This document shows, one piece after another, positions 1 to 8,333 of a DNA stretch of 64,000 nt (the stretch's first letter is position 1; each line of letters begins with the position of its first letter). Source of the DNA: JAGNNV01 sp031412915 (lineage in GTDB: Bacteria; Acidobacteriota; Vicinamibacteria; Fen-336; JAGNNV01); the NCBI GenBank assembly GCA_031412915.1, contig JANODX010000020.1, forward strand, positions 1-64,000, written 5' to 3'. The notes beneath the pieces were generated by a model. The model was not told the origin of the DNA. It did no database searches and saw nothing but the letters and a program-made list of their open reading frames with translations. Position numbers and translations under genes: made by a program.

Positions 1-330
1 GAGAAATAGTAGTTGGGCCCGGCCAGAAGATAAATCACTTTGGCCTTTTTGGGGGCAGCGCAGTTTGGCGGAAAAATGTGGCGGACAAACAAGAAAAAGG
101 AAAAAAGTAAGAAAAATGAGAAAACACAAAAAATAATATTAAAGCCGTTTTCACTTCGTGTCTTGGTTGGATTGTGCACTAGAAATACTTTGATTTTTTC
201 GCTGATTTTCGGCAAGTTGATTGGATTGGCCAATCAAACCGCAACGCGCGTATTTGAGGGCGAGACCACACGCCACATCCCGCGTGACGTGCGGCAAAGG
301 ATTTGGCTTAAGTATGGTGCGGTGCGACGT
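1..330. other. AT-rich left-end segment with HNH-nuclease-like stub
   Basis: This stretch is clearly richer in A+T than the rest of the window, with runs of A and poor coding potential. On the plus strand, at about 255-320, a short open stretch reads TRHIPRDVRQRIWLKYG. This resembles the conserved lead-in of a common bacterial HNH endonuclease family (usual form R-x-I-P-x-x-V-R-x-x-V-W-x-R-D-G). The match stops before the zinc and HNH residues would appear. At about 325-335 the sequence changes abruptly into the high-GC dehydrogenase gene, so the HNH-like reading is cut by the junction. It may be a deletion or recombination scar, or a contig-end assembly chimera. The HNH assignment rests on one short motif only. 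Confidence 0.4.
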
Positions 331-950
331 TTGCCAAAGCCGAGTTCGGCCCGGAGGTCCATAACCCGCTGAACGTCGGCCCGGAACTTCTCGTCCTTCG
401 TCCGCGAGTAACACAGGACATCCATGTCGAAGCCGACGCACTTGTGAATGAACGCCTTGCCGATTCGACCCGGACCGATCACGGCCACGGTCTTGCCGGT
501 GACGTTGTCGCCGAGCCAGGGGTGGTGCGGATGCCAGACCCCCCAGCGCCCGCGGCGGACAAGCTCTTCCGAGGGGTAGAGCTTGCGAGCCACATCGCCC
601 ATCATGAAGAACGCGAACTCGGCGGTGGCATCGGAGAGAACGTCGGGCGTGTTCGCGATCGGAATCCCATGACGCGTGGCCGAGGCCACGTCGATGTTGT
701 CGTATCCCACCGCCACCTGAGCCACGATCTTGAGGCCGTGGAAGGCGCCCTGAGCCAGCAGGGGTTCGTCGATCCGGTCGCGGATCGTGGTGACCAGGCC
801 ATCAATCCCGGTCACGACCCGGGCCGTGAGCTCTTCGTAGGTCGGCGCTTCAATGGTCGGATGGACGTCTGTGTCGAAGCCCGCGTCCACGAGGCGTTGA
901 ATCGCCTCGGGGCCAATGTCAGCGGTGACGAAGACGCGAAGCGCTTTCAT
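234..950 (-). CDS. D-2-hydroxyacid (glycerate-type) dehydrogenase, 3'-truncated
   Basis: The N-terminal ~210 residues are typical of the D-isomer-specific 2-hydroxyacid dehydrogenase family (glyoxylate/hydroxypyruvate reductase or D-glycerate dehydrogenase), which reduce 2-keto acids with NAD(P)H. Visible hallmarks are VAVGYDNID, the conserved turn NTPDVLSDATAEF and the Rossmann dinucleotide motif VIGPGRIGKAF. Family members are about 320 residues; here homology stops after AELGF, where the composition changes. The last ~30 codons (to 234) look unrelated. The second half of the NAD domain and the catalytic Arg, Glu and His are missing, so the product should be inactive. The start is placed at MKALRVF (950); an upstream in-frame start at 965 is less typical. 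It is divergent from the phosphotransacetylase gene. Confidence 0.75.
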   Translation of the reverse strand: MKALRVFVTADIGPEAIQRLVDAGFDTDVHPTIEAPTYEELTARVVTGIDGLVTTIRDRIDEPLLAQGAFHGLKIVAQVAVGYDNIDVASATRHGIPIANTPDVLSDATAEFAFFMMGDVARKLYPSEELVRRGRWGVWHPHHPWLGDNVTGKTVAVIGPGRIGKAFIHKCVGFDMDVLCYSRTKDEKFRADVQRVMDLRAELGFGKRRTAPYLSQILCRTSRGMWRVVSPSNTRVAV

Positions 951-998
951 GGCCCTCGGGATCATAAGGGTTGAATGATGTGGTTAACTTCGTTTGCC

Positions 999-1997
999 AT
1001 GACCGCACTCCAGAGGGTCCGTGACGATGCTCGAAAAAGGCCGAGAAGGATCGCGCTCCCTGAAGCCGATGAGCCGCGCACTCTCCGGGCCGCCGCCATG
1101 GCCACCCGAGAGGGACTCGCCCATGTCTCGCTGGTCAGCGCCGATCCGGCGCAGGTGCGCGCGGTGGCCACCGGCCTCGGGGTCGACCTCGGCGGAATCG
1201 ATCTGGTGGAAGTGCCGACCTCCGGCAAGGAGCATGAAAAGGCCCGGCGCATCTATCTCGAAAGGTCGCGCGCGCGCGGTCTTTCCGAGTCGGAAGCGGC
1301 CGATCACGTGCGCGGGCCCCTGCTCTTTGCCGCCATCGGCGTCTCGCTTGGCACATTCGATGGCTTCGTCTCAGGAGCCAGAGCCACCACCGCCGAGACG
1401 CTTCGCGCCGCTCTTCGGGGCATCGGCGCCGCGACTGGCGTCTCCAAGATCTCGTCGTTCTTCCTGATGGAGACCGGGAATAAAGACCTGGGTGAAGGGG
1501 GCTGTCTCATCTTCGCGGACTGCGGCGTGAATCCCGATCCCACACCCGGCGAACTGGCGGAGATCGCCTGGCTCGCGAGCCTGAACGCCAAGAAGTTCCT
1601 GGGCGTGGAGCCACGGGTGGCCCTGCTTTCCTTCTCCACCAAAGGCAGCGCCGATCATCCCCGTGTGCGCAAGGTCAGGGCCGCTTTCGACATCGCTCGC
1701 GAGCGCTATCCAAGCCTCAAAATCGATGGCGAGCTTCAGCTCGACGCCGCGCTGGTTCCAGACGTCGGCGCGTCGAAAGCACCAGGATCCCAGGTGGCCG
1801 GACGAGCGAACGTTCTGGTCTTCCCCGACCTCGACTCCGGCAACATCGGCTACAAGATCGCGGAACGCGTGGGCGGCGCGCGCGCGGTCGGGCCGATCCT
1901 TCAAGGTCTGGCAAAGCCGGCGAACGACCTCTCCCGGGGCTGTTCCGTCGAAGACATCGTCGACGCCATCGCCATCACGGTACTTCAGGCGGACTGA
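999..1997 (+). CDS. pta: phosphate acetyltransferase (phosphotransacetylase)
   Basis: A 332-residue protein of the PTA_PTB family, which interconverts acetyl-CoA plus phosphate with acetyl phosphate plus CoA in the cytoplasm. The length matches single-domain Pta enzymes (about 330 residues). Family landmarks include the N-terminal RIALPEADEPRT, the central SSFFLMETG and FADCGVNPDPT, the SFSTKGSA segment, and the C-terminal VFPDLDSGNIGYKIAERVGGARAVGPILQG followed by KPANDLSRG. The start at 999 (MTALQRV) is preferred over 975 because the alignment with the family begins there. No acetate kinase gene lies nearby. Butyryltransferase activity cannot be excluded by sequence alone, but the C-terminal motifs favour Pta. 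Confidence 0.9.
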   Translation: MTALQRVRDDARKRPRRIALPEADEPRTLRAAAMATREGLAHVSLVSADPAQVRAVATGLGVDLGGIDLVEVPTSGKEHEKARRIYLERSRARGLSESEAADHVRGPLLFAAIGVSLGTFDGFVSGARATTAETLRAALRGIGAATGVSKISSFFLMETGNKDLGEGGCLIFADCGVNPDPTPGELAEIAWLASLNAKKFLGVEPRVALLSFSTKGSADHPRVRKVRAAFDIARERYPSLKIDGELQLDAALVPDVGASKAPGSQVAGRANVLVFPDLDSGNIGYKIAERVGGARAVGPILQGLAKPANDLSRGCSVEDIVDAIAITVLQAD

Positions 1998-2022
1998 CCA
2001 CTGGCCAGCCGGCTCGCCCAAA

Positions 2023-2048
2023 GGTGGCTTCGGCTTCGCTCAGCCACC
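2023..2048. terminator. hairpin between convergent genes
   Basis: GGTGGCT (2023-2029) and AGCCACC (2042-2048) form a perfect 7-bp stem with a 12-base loop, 25 bases after the pta stop codon and before the convergent GWxTD gene ends. There is no T-run, so it is at best a candidate bidirectional terminator or part of the repeat element next to it. Confidence 0.35.
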
Positions 2049-2094
2049 GGTCCCTGAGCGGAGTCGAAGGGGGTCCCTGAGCGGAGTCGAAGGG
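2049..2094. repeat. two perfect tandem copies of a 23-bp REP-like element
   Basis: Units 2049-2071 and 2072-2094 are identical. Each carries the core CCCTGAGCGGAGTCGAAGGG, whose ends CCCT and AGGG are complementary. The second unit abuts the stop codon of the convergent GWxTD gene. Very similar CCCTTCGAC...TCAGGG intergenic motifs are widespread in high-GC bacterial genomes as dispersed repeats. Confidence 0.7.
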
Positions 2095-3495
2095 TTACGG
2101 AATGATCTCGAATTCGGTTTCCTTGGCGTAGTCCTTCTTGGCCACGTTGTCGCGCAGACGAAGCTGCGCCGTGTACTTTCCAGGAGCGTAGCCGCTAAGC
2201 GGCACCGGACCTGCCGAGGGCGTGGCCGGCTCGGCGTCATACGTCTGGTCGGGCGCTTTCGCGATCGGCTTGCCGTCCTTCAAGACCTGGAAGCCTCCGG
2301 TCACGGAGATCTTCCCCGCCTCGTCTTTCGCAGCACCGTAGATCGCGGCCAAGAGTGTCACCGATTCAGCCTTCTTGAATACGTTGCCGTAACGGGGCAT
2401 GAATTTCGTCGCCCCAAAGGTGAACTCAAAGTAGGGATCATCCTTGACGGGGGTCGCCCCTTCCACGATGTCGGCGAGAACCATGACCGGAGAGACGGTC
2501 AACTCGACATCGTAATCCTGGGTCTTGATGGCAAGGTCGACCACCGACCCCTTGCCGGATTTGGGGTCGATCGCCCCCACCTTCATGGCGTGTTCGCCCG
2601 GACGCAGGGATATGCCGAAGGCGGAGACGAAGGTGTTGTCGGCCTCGACTAGGGCCGTGACTTCACGGTCCTGGGACTTGAGCACGCGCCCTGCCTTGTC
2701 GGTGGAGTGAACCGAGACAATGACCTTCGCAACCCTTTGAGTTCCCGCATCCGAAACGGTCAGGCCCGAGACGTCGCCACGCACGAGCCCGGCCACAAAA
2801 ACCGAGGCGCCATCCTGAGACCGAATCTCCAACACGGGCCTGGCGTCCATCTTGAAGTCGGTGCGAGGCTCCTTCAGCAGAGCCTGCACCGGCGTGGGCT
2901 TCGGAAGGAGATCGGCCAGCTTGACCAAAGCGCCCTTCGAATCGAATTTGTACGACAGGTTCGACTGCACCACTTTGAACTCGGCAATGTGGTTCAACTG
3001 ATCGGCAAAGCGATTTCCCTCGGGAAGCATGCACATGCCGTCGAGCGGGATCTCTATCGAACCGCCTTTGAACCTCAGGGTGGGACGATCCTTGTAGGTC
3101 CAGGTTTCGGGAGGGCGAAAGGAAACCTCCGTGGTCGGCTCCTTCTTCACGCTATCGGGAGCGCCCAGGAGGATGTAGACGCGACCGCAATCGGTCTGAG
3201 AACCGGCGCGGCCGGCCGCCCGGAATTTCGGATCGACCTCGGCGACCGCCTTCAGGTACTCGGCCTGATACTCGTTTTCGGGAGTGTCGAGATCCGGATC
3301 GCGGCGAGCCCAGAAAATCTTCTGGAATTCCGCCGCGTCCGCGTTGTTCTTCAGGCCCCGGTAGCTCTTGGCCTCCTCGGGAAGGATCAGTGGCCGCATT
3401 TCGTCGACCCACTTCTTGGCGCTCTTGTCGAGATCCGCGAGGGCGGGCGAGACGAAGAGCAGAATCAGGGATGAGGCAAGACCGAAACGTTTCAT
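2095..3495 (-). CDS. GWxTD domain-containing secreted protein
   Basis: A 466-residue exported protein with a clear signal peptide (MKRFGLASSLILLFVSPALA). The region after it matches the GWxTD domain: KWVDEMRPLILPEEAKSY, then FWARRDPDLDTPENEYQAEY, then a degenerate signature AGSQTDCGRVYILLGAPDSV in place of the usual GWxTDRGRIYILFGPPD. The function of the domain is unknown; it is common in Acidobacteriota and Gemmatimonadota. The remainder is predicted beta-rich, with no recognised domain. The start at 3495 is chosen because the signal peptide begins there; upstream codons in the same frame are implausible. It is divergent from the penicillin-binding gene, with a strong palindrome between them. 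Confidence 0.8.
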   Translation of the reverse strand: MKRFGLASSLILLFVSPALADLDKSAKKWVDEMRPLILPEEAKSYRGLKNNADAAEFQKIFWARRDPDLDTPENEYQAEYLKAVAEVDPKFRAAGRAGSQTDCGRVYILLGAPDSVKKEPTTEVSFRPPETWTYKDRPTLRFKGGSIEIPLDGMCMLPEGNRFADQLNHIAEFKVVQSNLSYKFDSKGALVKLADLLPKPTPVQALLKEPRTDFKMDARPVLEIRSQDGASVFVAGLVRGDVSGLTVSDAGTQRVAKVIVSVHSTDKAGRVLKSQDREVTALVEADNTFVSAFGISLRPGEHAMKVGAIDPKSGKGSVVDLAIKTQDYDVELTVSPVMVLADIVEGATPVKDDPYFEFTFGATKFMPRYGNVFKKAESVTLLAAIYGAAKDEAGKISVTGGFQVLKDGKPIAKAPDQTYDAEPATPSAGPVPLSGYAPGKYTAQLRLRDNVAKKDYAKETEFEIIP

Positions 3496-3563
3496 GGGCA
3501 GGAGTTCCTTTTGGGCTATGGCGAACTGCGGCTTTGAAGGGCAAGACATCGAGCGACCGGTGA

Positions 3564-3587
3564 CCCGTCTTCGGCGCCGGAGACGGG
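3564..3587. promoter_or_regulatory. 24-bp near-perfect palindrome between divergent genes
   Basis: The half-sites CCCGTCTTCGGC and GCCGGAGACGGG are complementary at 11 of 12 positions and lie in the 155-bp space between the divergent GWxTD and transpeptidase genes. This could be a dyad operator for a dimeric regulator or an RNA hairpin. The sequence alone does not decide. Confidence 0.4.
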
Positions 3588-3650
3588 GGACGCACTTGGG
3601 AACGGGAGTGTACCGCCGCCACCCGCGAAAGACCGAGAGGAGGCGCGGTC

Positions 3651-4706
3651 GTGGTAGCTTTAGGCTTCTCCCAAGTGTTGTTCCAAACTCCCTCCCGATG
3701 GTTCGTCCTTGCCGGCCTGGCGCTCGCATTCGGGGAGTCTGCGTCGGCGGCGTCCCGGGTCCGGCGGAAGGCCCCCGCGCGGGTGGTCCCGGTTTCGATT
3801 CTGATGCCTCCCGAAGCTTCGCCCCTCGACTTGAAGGTGGGCGAGTCGGCGCGCCTCGCGATCCGCAACCGGTCAAGGGTGGCTCTCGTGGCCATGGACC
3901 CCTGGACCGGGCGGGTCCTTACCATCGGGAACCCACAGTCCGGCCTGTTCACCGCCTATCAACCGTGCTCCGTCTTCAAACTGGTGGTCGCGGTGGCCGG
4001 TCTCACCGAGGGAGTGATCACGCCCGAATCCCGTTTCAATTGCACGGACGGTTGCAATATCAGCCCCGGTCACGGCCCCTTGAACTTGCGCCGCGCTCTG
4101 GCGGCTTCGTGCAACACGTACTTCGAGTGGGTGGGCGAACGGCTCGGTTTCGAAACCGTGCATGCCTACGCCGAGAAACTTGGGCTCGGGTCTCAAACCG
4201 GAATCAATCTGGCGGGGGAAACCGCAGGGGTCGTGCCCTCTTCCATTCCGAGCCTTGGGCTCGGTCACATGTCGTCACATGGCCAGGGCGTCAAGAGCTC
4301 GGCCCTGCAGTTGGCGGTGTTGATGTCGGCGCTCGTCAATGGCGGAATCATCCACGAACCCCAGTTCGTCCCGCCCCTCGGCCTGACCGTGAAAGAGCGG
4401 TCGCATTTTTCGGCGCCATCGATCCTCGCCCTCCTCACGCCGGGGTTGTTCTCTTCGGTGACGGAGGGAACCGCTCAGAACGCGTTCGATCCGAGTTTTG
4501 TAGCCTCCGGGAAGACGGGATCGTGCGCGGGCGTCGGCTGGTTCGCGTCCTCTCTCGGCTATCCCCGTTCCGAGATGGTGGTCGTGACCCTGGTAAGAGG
4601 CGGAAACGGATCCGCCGCCTCGGCCGTGGCGGCCGCCTTCTACCGCTCGCTGCTCAGGACAGAACCTCAGACCATCGCGAGCATCGCGACCGCTTCGGGC
4701 CAGTAA
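3651..4706 (+). CDS. penicillin-binding transpeptidase-domain protein
   Basis: A 351-residue serine acyl-transferase of the penicillin-binding protein / class D beta-lactamase fold. All three active-site motifs are visible: SVFK at about 107-110 (acylated Ser), SCN at 153-155, and KTG at 288-290. A hydrophobic N-terminal segment (residues 17-33) suggests a membrane anchor or signal peptide. The protein has only the transpeptidase domain plus a short lead, so it is smaller than bifunctional or class B PBPs. It probably acts in periplasmic peptidoglycan cross-linking; a beta-lactamase-like or sensor role is also possible. The start is uncertain (GTG 3651, or GTG 3675 / TTG 3678 downstream). The unusual cysteine content (Cys at 106, 131, 135, 154 and 292) is noteworthy. 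Confidence 0.8.
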   Translation: MVALGFSQVLFQTPSRWFVLAGLALAFGESASAASRVRRKAPARVVPVSILMPPEASPLDLKVGESARLAIRNRSRVALVAMDPWTGRVLTIGNPQSGLFTAYQPCSVFKLVVAVAGLTEGVITPESRFNCTDGCNISPGHGPLNLRRALAASCNTYFEWVGERLGFETVHAYAEKLGLGSQTGINLAGETAGVVPSSIPSLGLGHMSSHGQGVKSSALQLAVLMSALVNGGIIHEPQFVPPLGLTVKERSHFSAPSILALLTPGLFSSVTEGTAQNAFDPSFVASGKTGSCAGVGWFASSLGYPRSEMVVVTLVRGGNGSAASAVAAAFYRSLLRTEPQTIASIATASGQ

Positions 4707-4722
4707 GCGCCGAGGAGGGTCT

Positions 4723-5874
4723 CTACCTCCGTTCGAGCTTGACCGTCACCCGCCTGGCTTGGCCGTCGATATCGACCTCGGCTTCCTCCGTCTTGTAGCC
4801 CGGCCGGACCACCTCGAGACGATGACGTCCCGCGGGGAGTTCCAGCCGGGTCACCTGCGAGGCCTTCCCATGGAACTCGCCGTCGACGTACACGGAGGCG
4901 TCGGCGGGTTCCACATCAAGAAGCATCTCGCCGCGCGCGCTTCGGTCTGCGGGGAGGCGGGCCGCGTCACGGTCGCGGGCCGACTCCGATTCCCGGCCCG
5001 GATCTCGATCCCGATCGGAGTCCCGATCAGGCTCGCGGCCGTACTCGTCGCCGGTCGAATCGCGGGTCTCGCCGCTGCCCCGCACCATGTCCCAACGTAA
5101 TTTGAGCGTCTGATCGGGGCGGGCGTAGATGGAGAACGTGTGGGAACTGTACCCCTCCAGCCTCAAGGTGATGTCATGGCGACCCGGCGAGATGTTCAGG
5201 CGCTGGAAGACGCCGTCGAAGTCGTCCGCGACGCCGGCGTAAGCGCCATCGACATAAACCCGCGTCTTGGCAGGATCGACCAGGGCCCGAAGTTCCGCGA
5301 TATTCCCCGAGCGATACCCATAGGAGCGAGGGTAGGGCGGGGAGTAGTCACCGTAGTCCCCATAAAGGTACCCGTTCGCGCCGTAGCCGTAGCCGTAGCC
5401 GTAGCCGTAGCCGTATCCATATCCATAACGGCCGTAGCGACCCGGGTAGCCCCCGTAGACATACGGACTGTAGTAGTAGGAATAGGGGTTGCCGTAGCCG
5501 TAGCTGTAGCCGTACGGATAGCTGTAGCCGTAACCGCGGTACTGATCGTACTCATTCCCGTGGCGGTCGCGTGCGCCCGTGCCCGTGCCCGGCCTCGGCC
5601 GGCGACCCGCCGCACCCTGGGCCGAAGAACCGTACTCGCTCTCACGGCCCGAAGTCGAGGAACCGCCGCGGTTTCCGGGGTTTGAACTGGCGCCCTGGTT
5701 CCCGCCCGACGAGCCGCCGGTGTGCCTGGAGCCCGCGCCGGAGTCACCGGACGAGCCGCCACCCGAGCTACCACTCGAGCCGCCACGGGGGACGGCGCGG
5801 TTGTCGCCCTGCGCGAAGGCCGCCGCCGAAATCAGGACCAAGGGGACCATTCCTATGATTCTTAGGGTCTTCAT
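4723..5874 (-). CDS. PEGA-domain secreted protein with Gly/Ser- and Tyr/Gly-rich regions
   Basis: A 383-residue exported protein. The signal peptide is MKTLRIIGMVPLVLISAAAFA. It is followed by a Gly/Ser-rich stretch (about 25-85), then a Tyr/Gly-rich low-complexity region (about 100-175) containing a run of YG dipeptides. Two PEGA-like beta domains follow: one around RVYVDGAYAGVADDF...ISPGRHDITLRLEGY, and a C-terminal one around VEPADASVYVDGEF...LPAGRHRLEVVRPGY. An Asp/Arg-rich charged linker separates them. PEGA domains occur in surface and envelope proteins; the function is unknown. The start at 5874 is fixed by the signal peptide. The YG run is encoded by a hexamer microsatellite that could change length in frame. 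Confidence 0.75.
   Translation of the reverse strand: MKTLRIIGMVPLVLISAAAFAQGDNRAVPRGGSSGSSGGGSSGDSGAGSRHTGGSSGGNQGASSNPGNRGGSSTSGRESEYGSSAQGAAGRRPRPGTGTGARDRHGNEYDQYRGYGYSYPYGYSYGYGNPYSYYYSPYVYGGYPGRYGRYGYGYGYGYGYGYGYGANGYLYGDYGDYSPPYPRSYGYRSGNIAELRALVDPAKTRVYVDGAYAGVADDFDGVFQRLNISPGRHDITLRLEGYSSHTFSIYARPDQTLKLRWDMVRGSGETRDSTGDEYGREPDRDSDRDRDPGRESESARDRDAARLPADRSARGEMLLDVEPADASVYVDGEFHGKASQVTRLELPAGRHRLEVVRPGYKTEEAEVDIDGQARRVTVKLERR
5380..5427. repeat. GCCGTA hexanucleotide microsatellite inside the PEGA gene
   Basis: Six exact GCCGTA units (5380-5415) are followed by two degenerate TCCATA units (5416-5427). On the coding (minus) strand they encode alternating Tyr-Gly. Slippage would add or remove YG pairs without a frameshift. 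Confidence 0.85.
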
Positions 5875-6299
5875 GGCTTCAATCCTCCCGAAGGCGCGCT
5901 CTGGAAGAGAGTCTGCCGGCTGAGAACCAAAGCAAACGCCGTGCCGCCCTGGGAACCGACGAAATGGGTCCTCCTGTCCCGCCCCGATGACAACGTCCGC
6001 GGGAGACGAGGACAGGCTCACCCTCCGGTAGAGCATTGAACCGACGGGCTTTCCCGGCCTAGCCGCCCTGCCGGGAAGAGAGTTGCCCCTGAGGGAAGGG
6101 CATTCAGGCAGAACTCGAGTGCTTTGGCCTCAAGGCACGGGCAAAAGTAAGATGACCTCTTCTGGAACCAACCATTTTCAGGTTCCGTACTCTCATTGAT
6201 GGGCTTCATGGATGCGGGGTGGCCCGCGTCCGCCGTTTCTCATTAGTGTCTCGAGGACGCGTTTGAAGCAGATCCGCACTGCTGGAGGTTTGAGGATTC
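5875..6299. promoter_or_regulatory. 425-bp divergent intergenic region with inverted repeats
   Basis: This region separates the PEGA gene from the export operon and must hold both promoters. An 8-bp perfect inverted repeat (TTCCCGGC at 6051-6058, GCCGGGAA at 6070-6077, 11-base loop) is followed by a smaller TGCCC/GGGCA pair (about 6085-6102). This suggests a structured leader or operator. No recognised riboswitch class was identified. No gene is supported here. Shine-Dalgarno-like GGAGG (6284-6288) and GAGG (6292-6295) precede the ATG at 6300. Confidence 0.4.
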
Positions 6300-7595
6300 A
6301 TGTCGAAAGGCAAGAAGATCGCGCTGTCCGTTCTCGCAGTCGTGGTGGTGGGCGGCGTCATCGCCGGGAGTGTCGCGCGTGAAAACCGAAAGAAAGTCGA
6401 GGTCCAGACCGGCAAGATTTCCAGGAAAGATCTGGTATCGAAGGTCTCGGCCTCCGGAGAGATCCGCCCCAAGAAGTTCGTCAACGTCTCGTCGGACGTG
6501 GCCGGCCGGATCGTGCATCTCCTGATCAAGGAGGGCGACCGCGTGAAGCGCGGCCAGATCCTGGCCCGAATCGACGCCAAACGGTACGAGGAAGGGGCCC
6601 GGCAGTCCGAGGCGAGCCTGGCCGCGTCACGGTCCGATCTGGATCGCACGCTCGCCGACCTCGAGCAGAGCCTTCAGTCGCTGGATCGCCAGAAGAAGAT
6701 GCACCAGGAGAAGCTGGTGTCCGACCAGGTCCTCGAGCAGTCCGAGTCCGAGTTCAAGATGAAGCAGGCCGCGGTCGAATCGCAGCGCAAGCGCATCGCC
6801 CAGCAGGCTGCGGTGGTGGCCACCACCCAGGACGACCTCGGCAAGACCACCGTGATGGCGCCCATGGACGGTGTGGTCACCAGCCTCCAGAAGGAAGAAG
6901 GCGAGACCGTGATCGGCGCCCAGAGCTTCTCGCCCACCGTCATCTGCGTGGTCGCGGATCTGTCGGTCATGGAGGTCGAGATCCTGGTCGACGAGACGGA
7001 CATCCGGAACCTGGCCCTGGGCCAGGCCGCCGAGGTGCGCGTCGATGCCCTCGAAGGCTCGATCATCAAAGGCGAGGTCACGGAGATCGGCTCCTCGGCC
7101 ATTCCGCGCGGCGCCGCCGCCGCCACGGGCTCGAACGTGAACAATTCGAACCAGGCGAAGGACTTCAAGGTCACGGTCACGCTCAAGGATCCTCCGGCCA
7201 CGCTCCGACCGGGGCTCAACGCCACCGCCGACGTCATCACTGCCCGCCGCGAGGGCGTCACGTCGGCGCCGATCCAGGCCGTGGTGGTTCGACAGATCGA
7301 CAAGGATGGGAAGGTGGTGGACCCGGCGGTCGGCCAATCGGGGACCGCCGAGAGCGGCAACGCTCCGGTCCGAACGGCCAGGCTCGAAGAAAAGGAGGGC
7401 GTCTTTGTGGTTCAGGCCGGCAAGGCCGTCTTCAAGGCGGTCAAGACCGGAATCGTCGGTGACGCCGACCTCGAGATCATCGACGGCGTGAAGGACGGCG
7501 ATGAAATCGTGGTCGGCTCCTATCGAACCCTGAGAACCCTGCGCAACGACGCTCAACTCAAGATCGAGGTCCCGGCCGGGAAGGCGTCCCGGTGA
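6300..7595 (+). CDS. MacA/HlyD-type periplasmic adaptor subunit
   Basis: A 431-residue membrane fusion protein that would bridge an inner-membrane MacB-type ABC transporter to an outer-membrane channel. An N-terminal membrane anchor (KKIALSVLAVVVVGGVIAGSVA) is followed by a split biotinyl-lipoyl domain: first half SGEIRPKKFVNVSSDVAGRI..EGDRVKRGQILARID, second half TVMAPMDGVVTSLQKEEGETV. Between them lies an alpha-hairpin (about residues 95-175, rich in charged heptads). A beta-barrel and a membrane-proximal domain complete the C-terminus. It is the first gene of an operon and overlaps the ATPase start by four bases. No outer-membrane TolC partner is encoded in the window. Confidence 0.88.
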   Translation: MSKGKKIALSVLAVVVVGGVIAGSVARENRKKVEVQTGKISRKDLVSKVSASGEIRPKKFVNVSSDVAGRIVHLLIKEGDRVKRGQILARIDAKRYEEGARQSEASLAASRSDLDRTLADLEQSLQSLDRQKKMHQEKLVSDQVLEQSESEFKMKQAAVESQRKRIAQQAAVVATTQDDLGKTTVMAPMDGVVTSLQKEEGETVIGAQSFSPTVICVVADLSVMEVEILVDETDIRNLALGQAAEVRVDALEGSIIKGEVTEIGSSAIPRGAAAATGSNVNNSNQAKDFKVTVTLKDPPATLRPGLNATADVITARREGVTSAPIQAVVVRQIDKDGKVVDPAVGQSGTAESGNAPVRTARLEEKEGVFVVQAGKAVFKAVKTGIVGDADLEIIDGVKDGDEIVVGSYRTLRTLRNDAQLKIEVPAGKASR

Positions 7596-8305
7596 CCGAG
7601 ACGAGTGCGGCCTCATCCATCATCCGCTGCGTCGACCTCTGGCGCACCTATCAGATGGGCGAAGAGACCATCCACGCTTTGCGGGGGGTGTCTTTCGAGA
7701 TTCAGCCCAACGAATACCTCGCCATCATGGGTCCTTCCGGTTCGGGCAAGTCGACGCTGATGAACCTCATCGGGTGTCTCGACACGCCCTCAAAGGGCGA
7801 GTACTACCTGAGAAATCAGCTCGTATCGAAGATGTCGGATGACGCTCTGGCCGAAGTGCGCAACAAGGACATCGGCTTCGTCTTCCAGACCTTCAACCTG
7901 CTTCCGCGGGCGACCGCCCTCGAAAACGTGGAGCTGCCCCTGGTCTACGCCGGCATCCCGAAGGCCAAACGGATGGAACGGGCCCGCGAGGCGCTCGACC
8001 GGGTCGAACTGGGAACCCGCATGAGCCACAAGCCCAACGAGCTCTCGGGCGGTCAGCGGCAGCGCGTGGCCATCGCCCGCGCCCTGGTGATGGGTCCGGC
8101 GATCCTGCTCGCCGACGAGCCGACCGGAAATCTCGACTCGACCACGGGTGAGGAGATCATGCGGCTCTTCGCGCGGCTGCACGAGGCCGGGAACACGATC
8201 ATCCTGGTCACCCATGAGCGCGACATCGCGGAACACGCGCATCGGGTGGTCCTGATCCGGGACGGCAAGATCGCGAGCGACGAGATGAGCCGAAAGGCCT
8301 CGTGA
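7592..8305 (+). CDS. ABC transporter ATP-binding protein, MacB/LolD type
   Basis: A 237-residue ATPase with Walker A GPSGSGKST (47-55), a Q-loop in FVFQTFNLLPR, signature LSGGQ (151-155), Walker B ILLADEPTG and switch His in VTHER (about 208). The segment MNLIGCLDTPSKGEY and the FNLLPRATALENVELPLVYAG stretch are characteristic of the LolD/MacB/FtsE subfamily. This subfamily powers mechanotransmission rather than classical substrate translocation. It starts with GTG, overlapping the adaptor stop (GTGA). It would energise the two FtsX-fold permeases that follow. It is a stand-alone ATPase, not fused to a permease as in E. coli MacB. Confidence 0.92.
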   Translation: MTETSAASSIIRCVDLWRTYQMGEETIHALRGVSFEIQPNEYLAIMGPSGSGKSTLMNLIGCLDTPSKGEYYLRNQLVSKMSDDALAEVRNKDIGFVFQTFNLLPRATALENVELPLVYAGIPKAKRMERAREALDRVELGTRMSHKPNELSGGQRQRVAIARALVMGPAILLADEPTGNLDSTTGEEIMRLFARLHEAGNTIILVTHERDIAEHAHRVVLIRDGKIASDEMSRKAS

Positions 8306-8333
8306 GACCGAAGGCCCCTCGAGGAGCGCGCTG

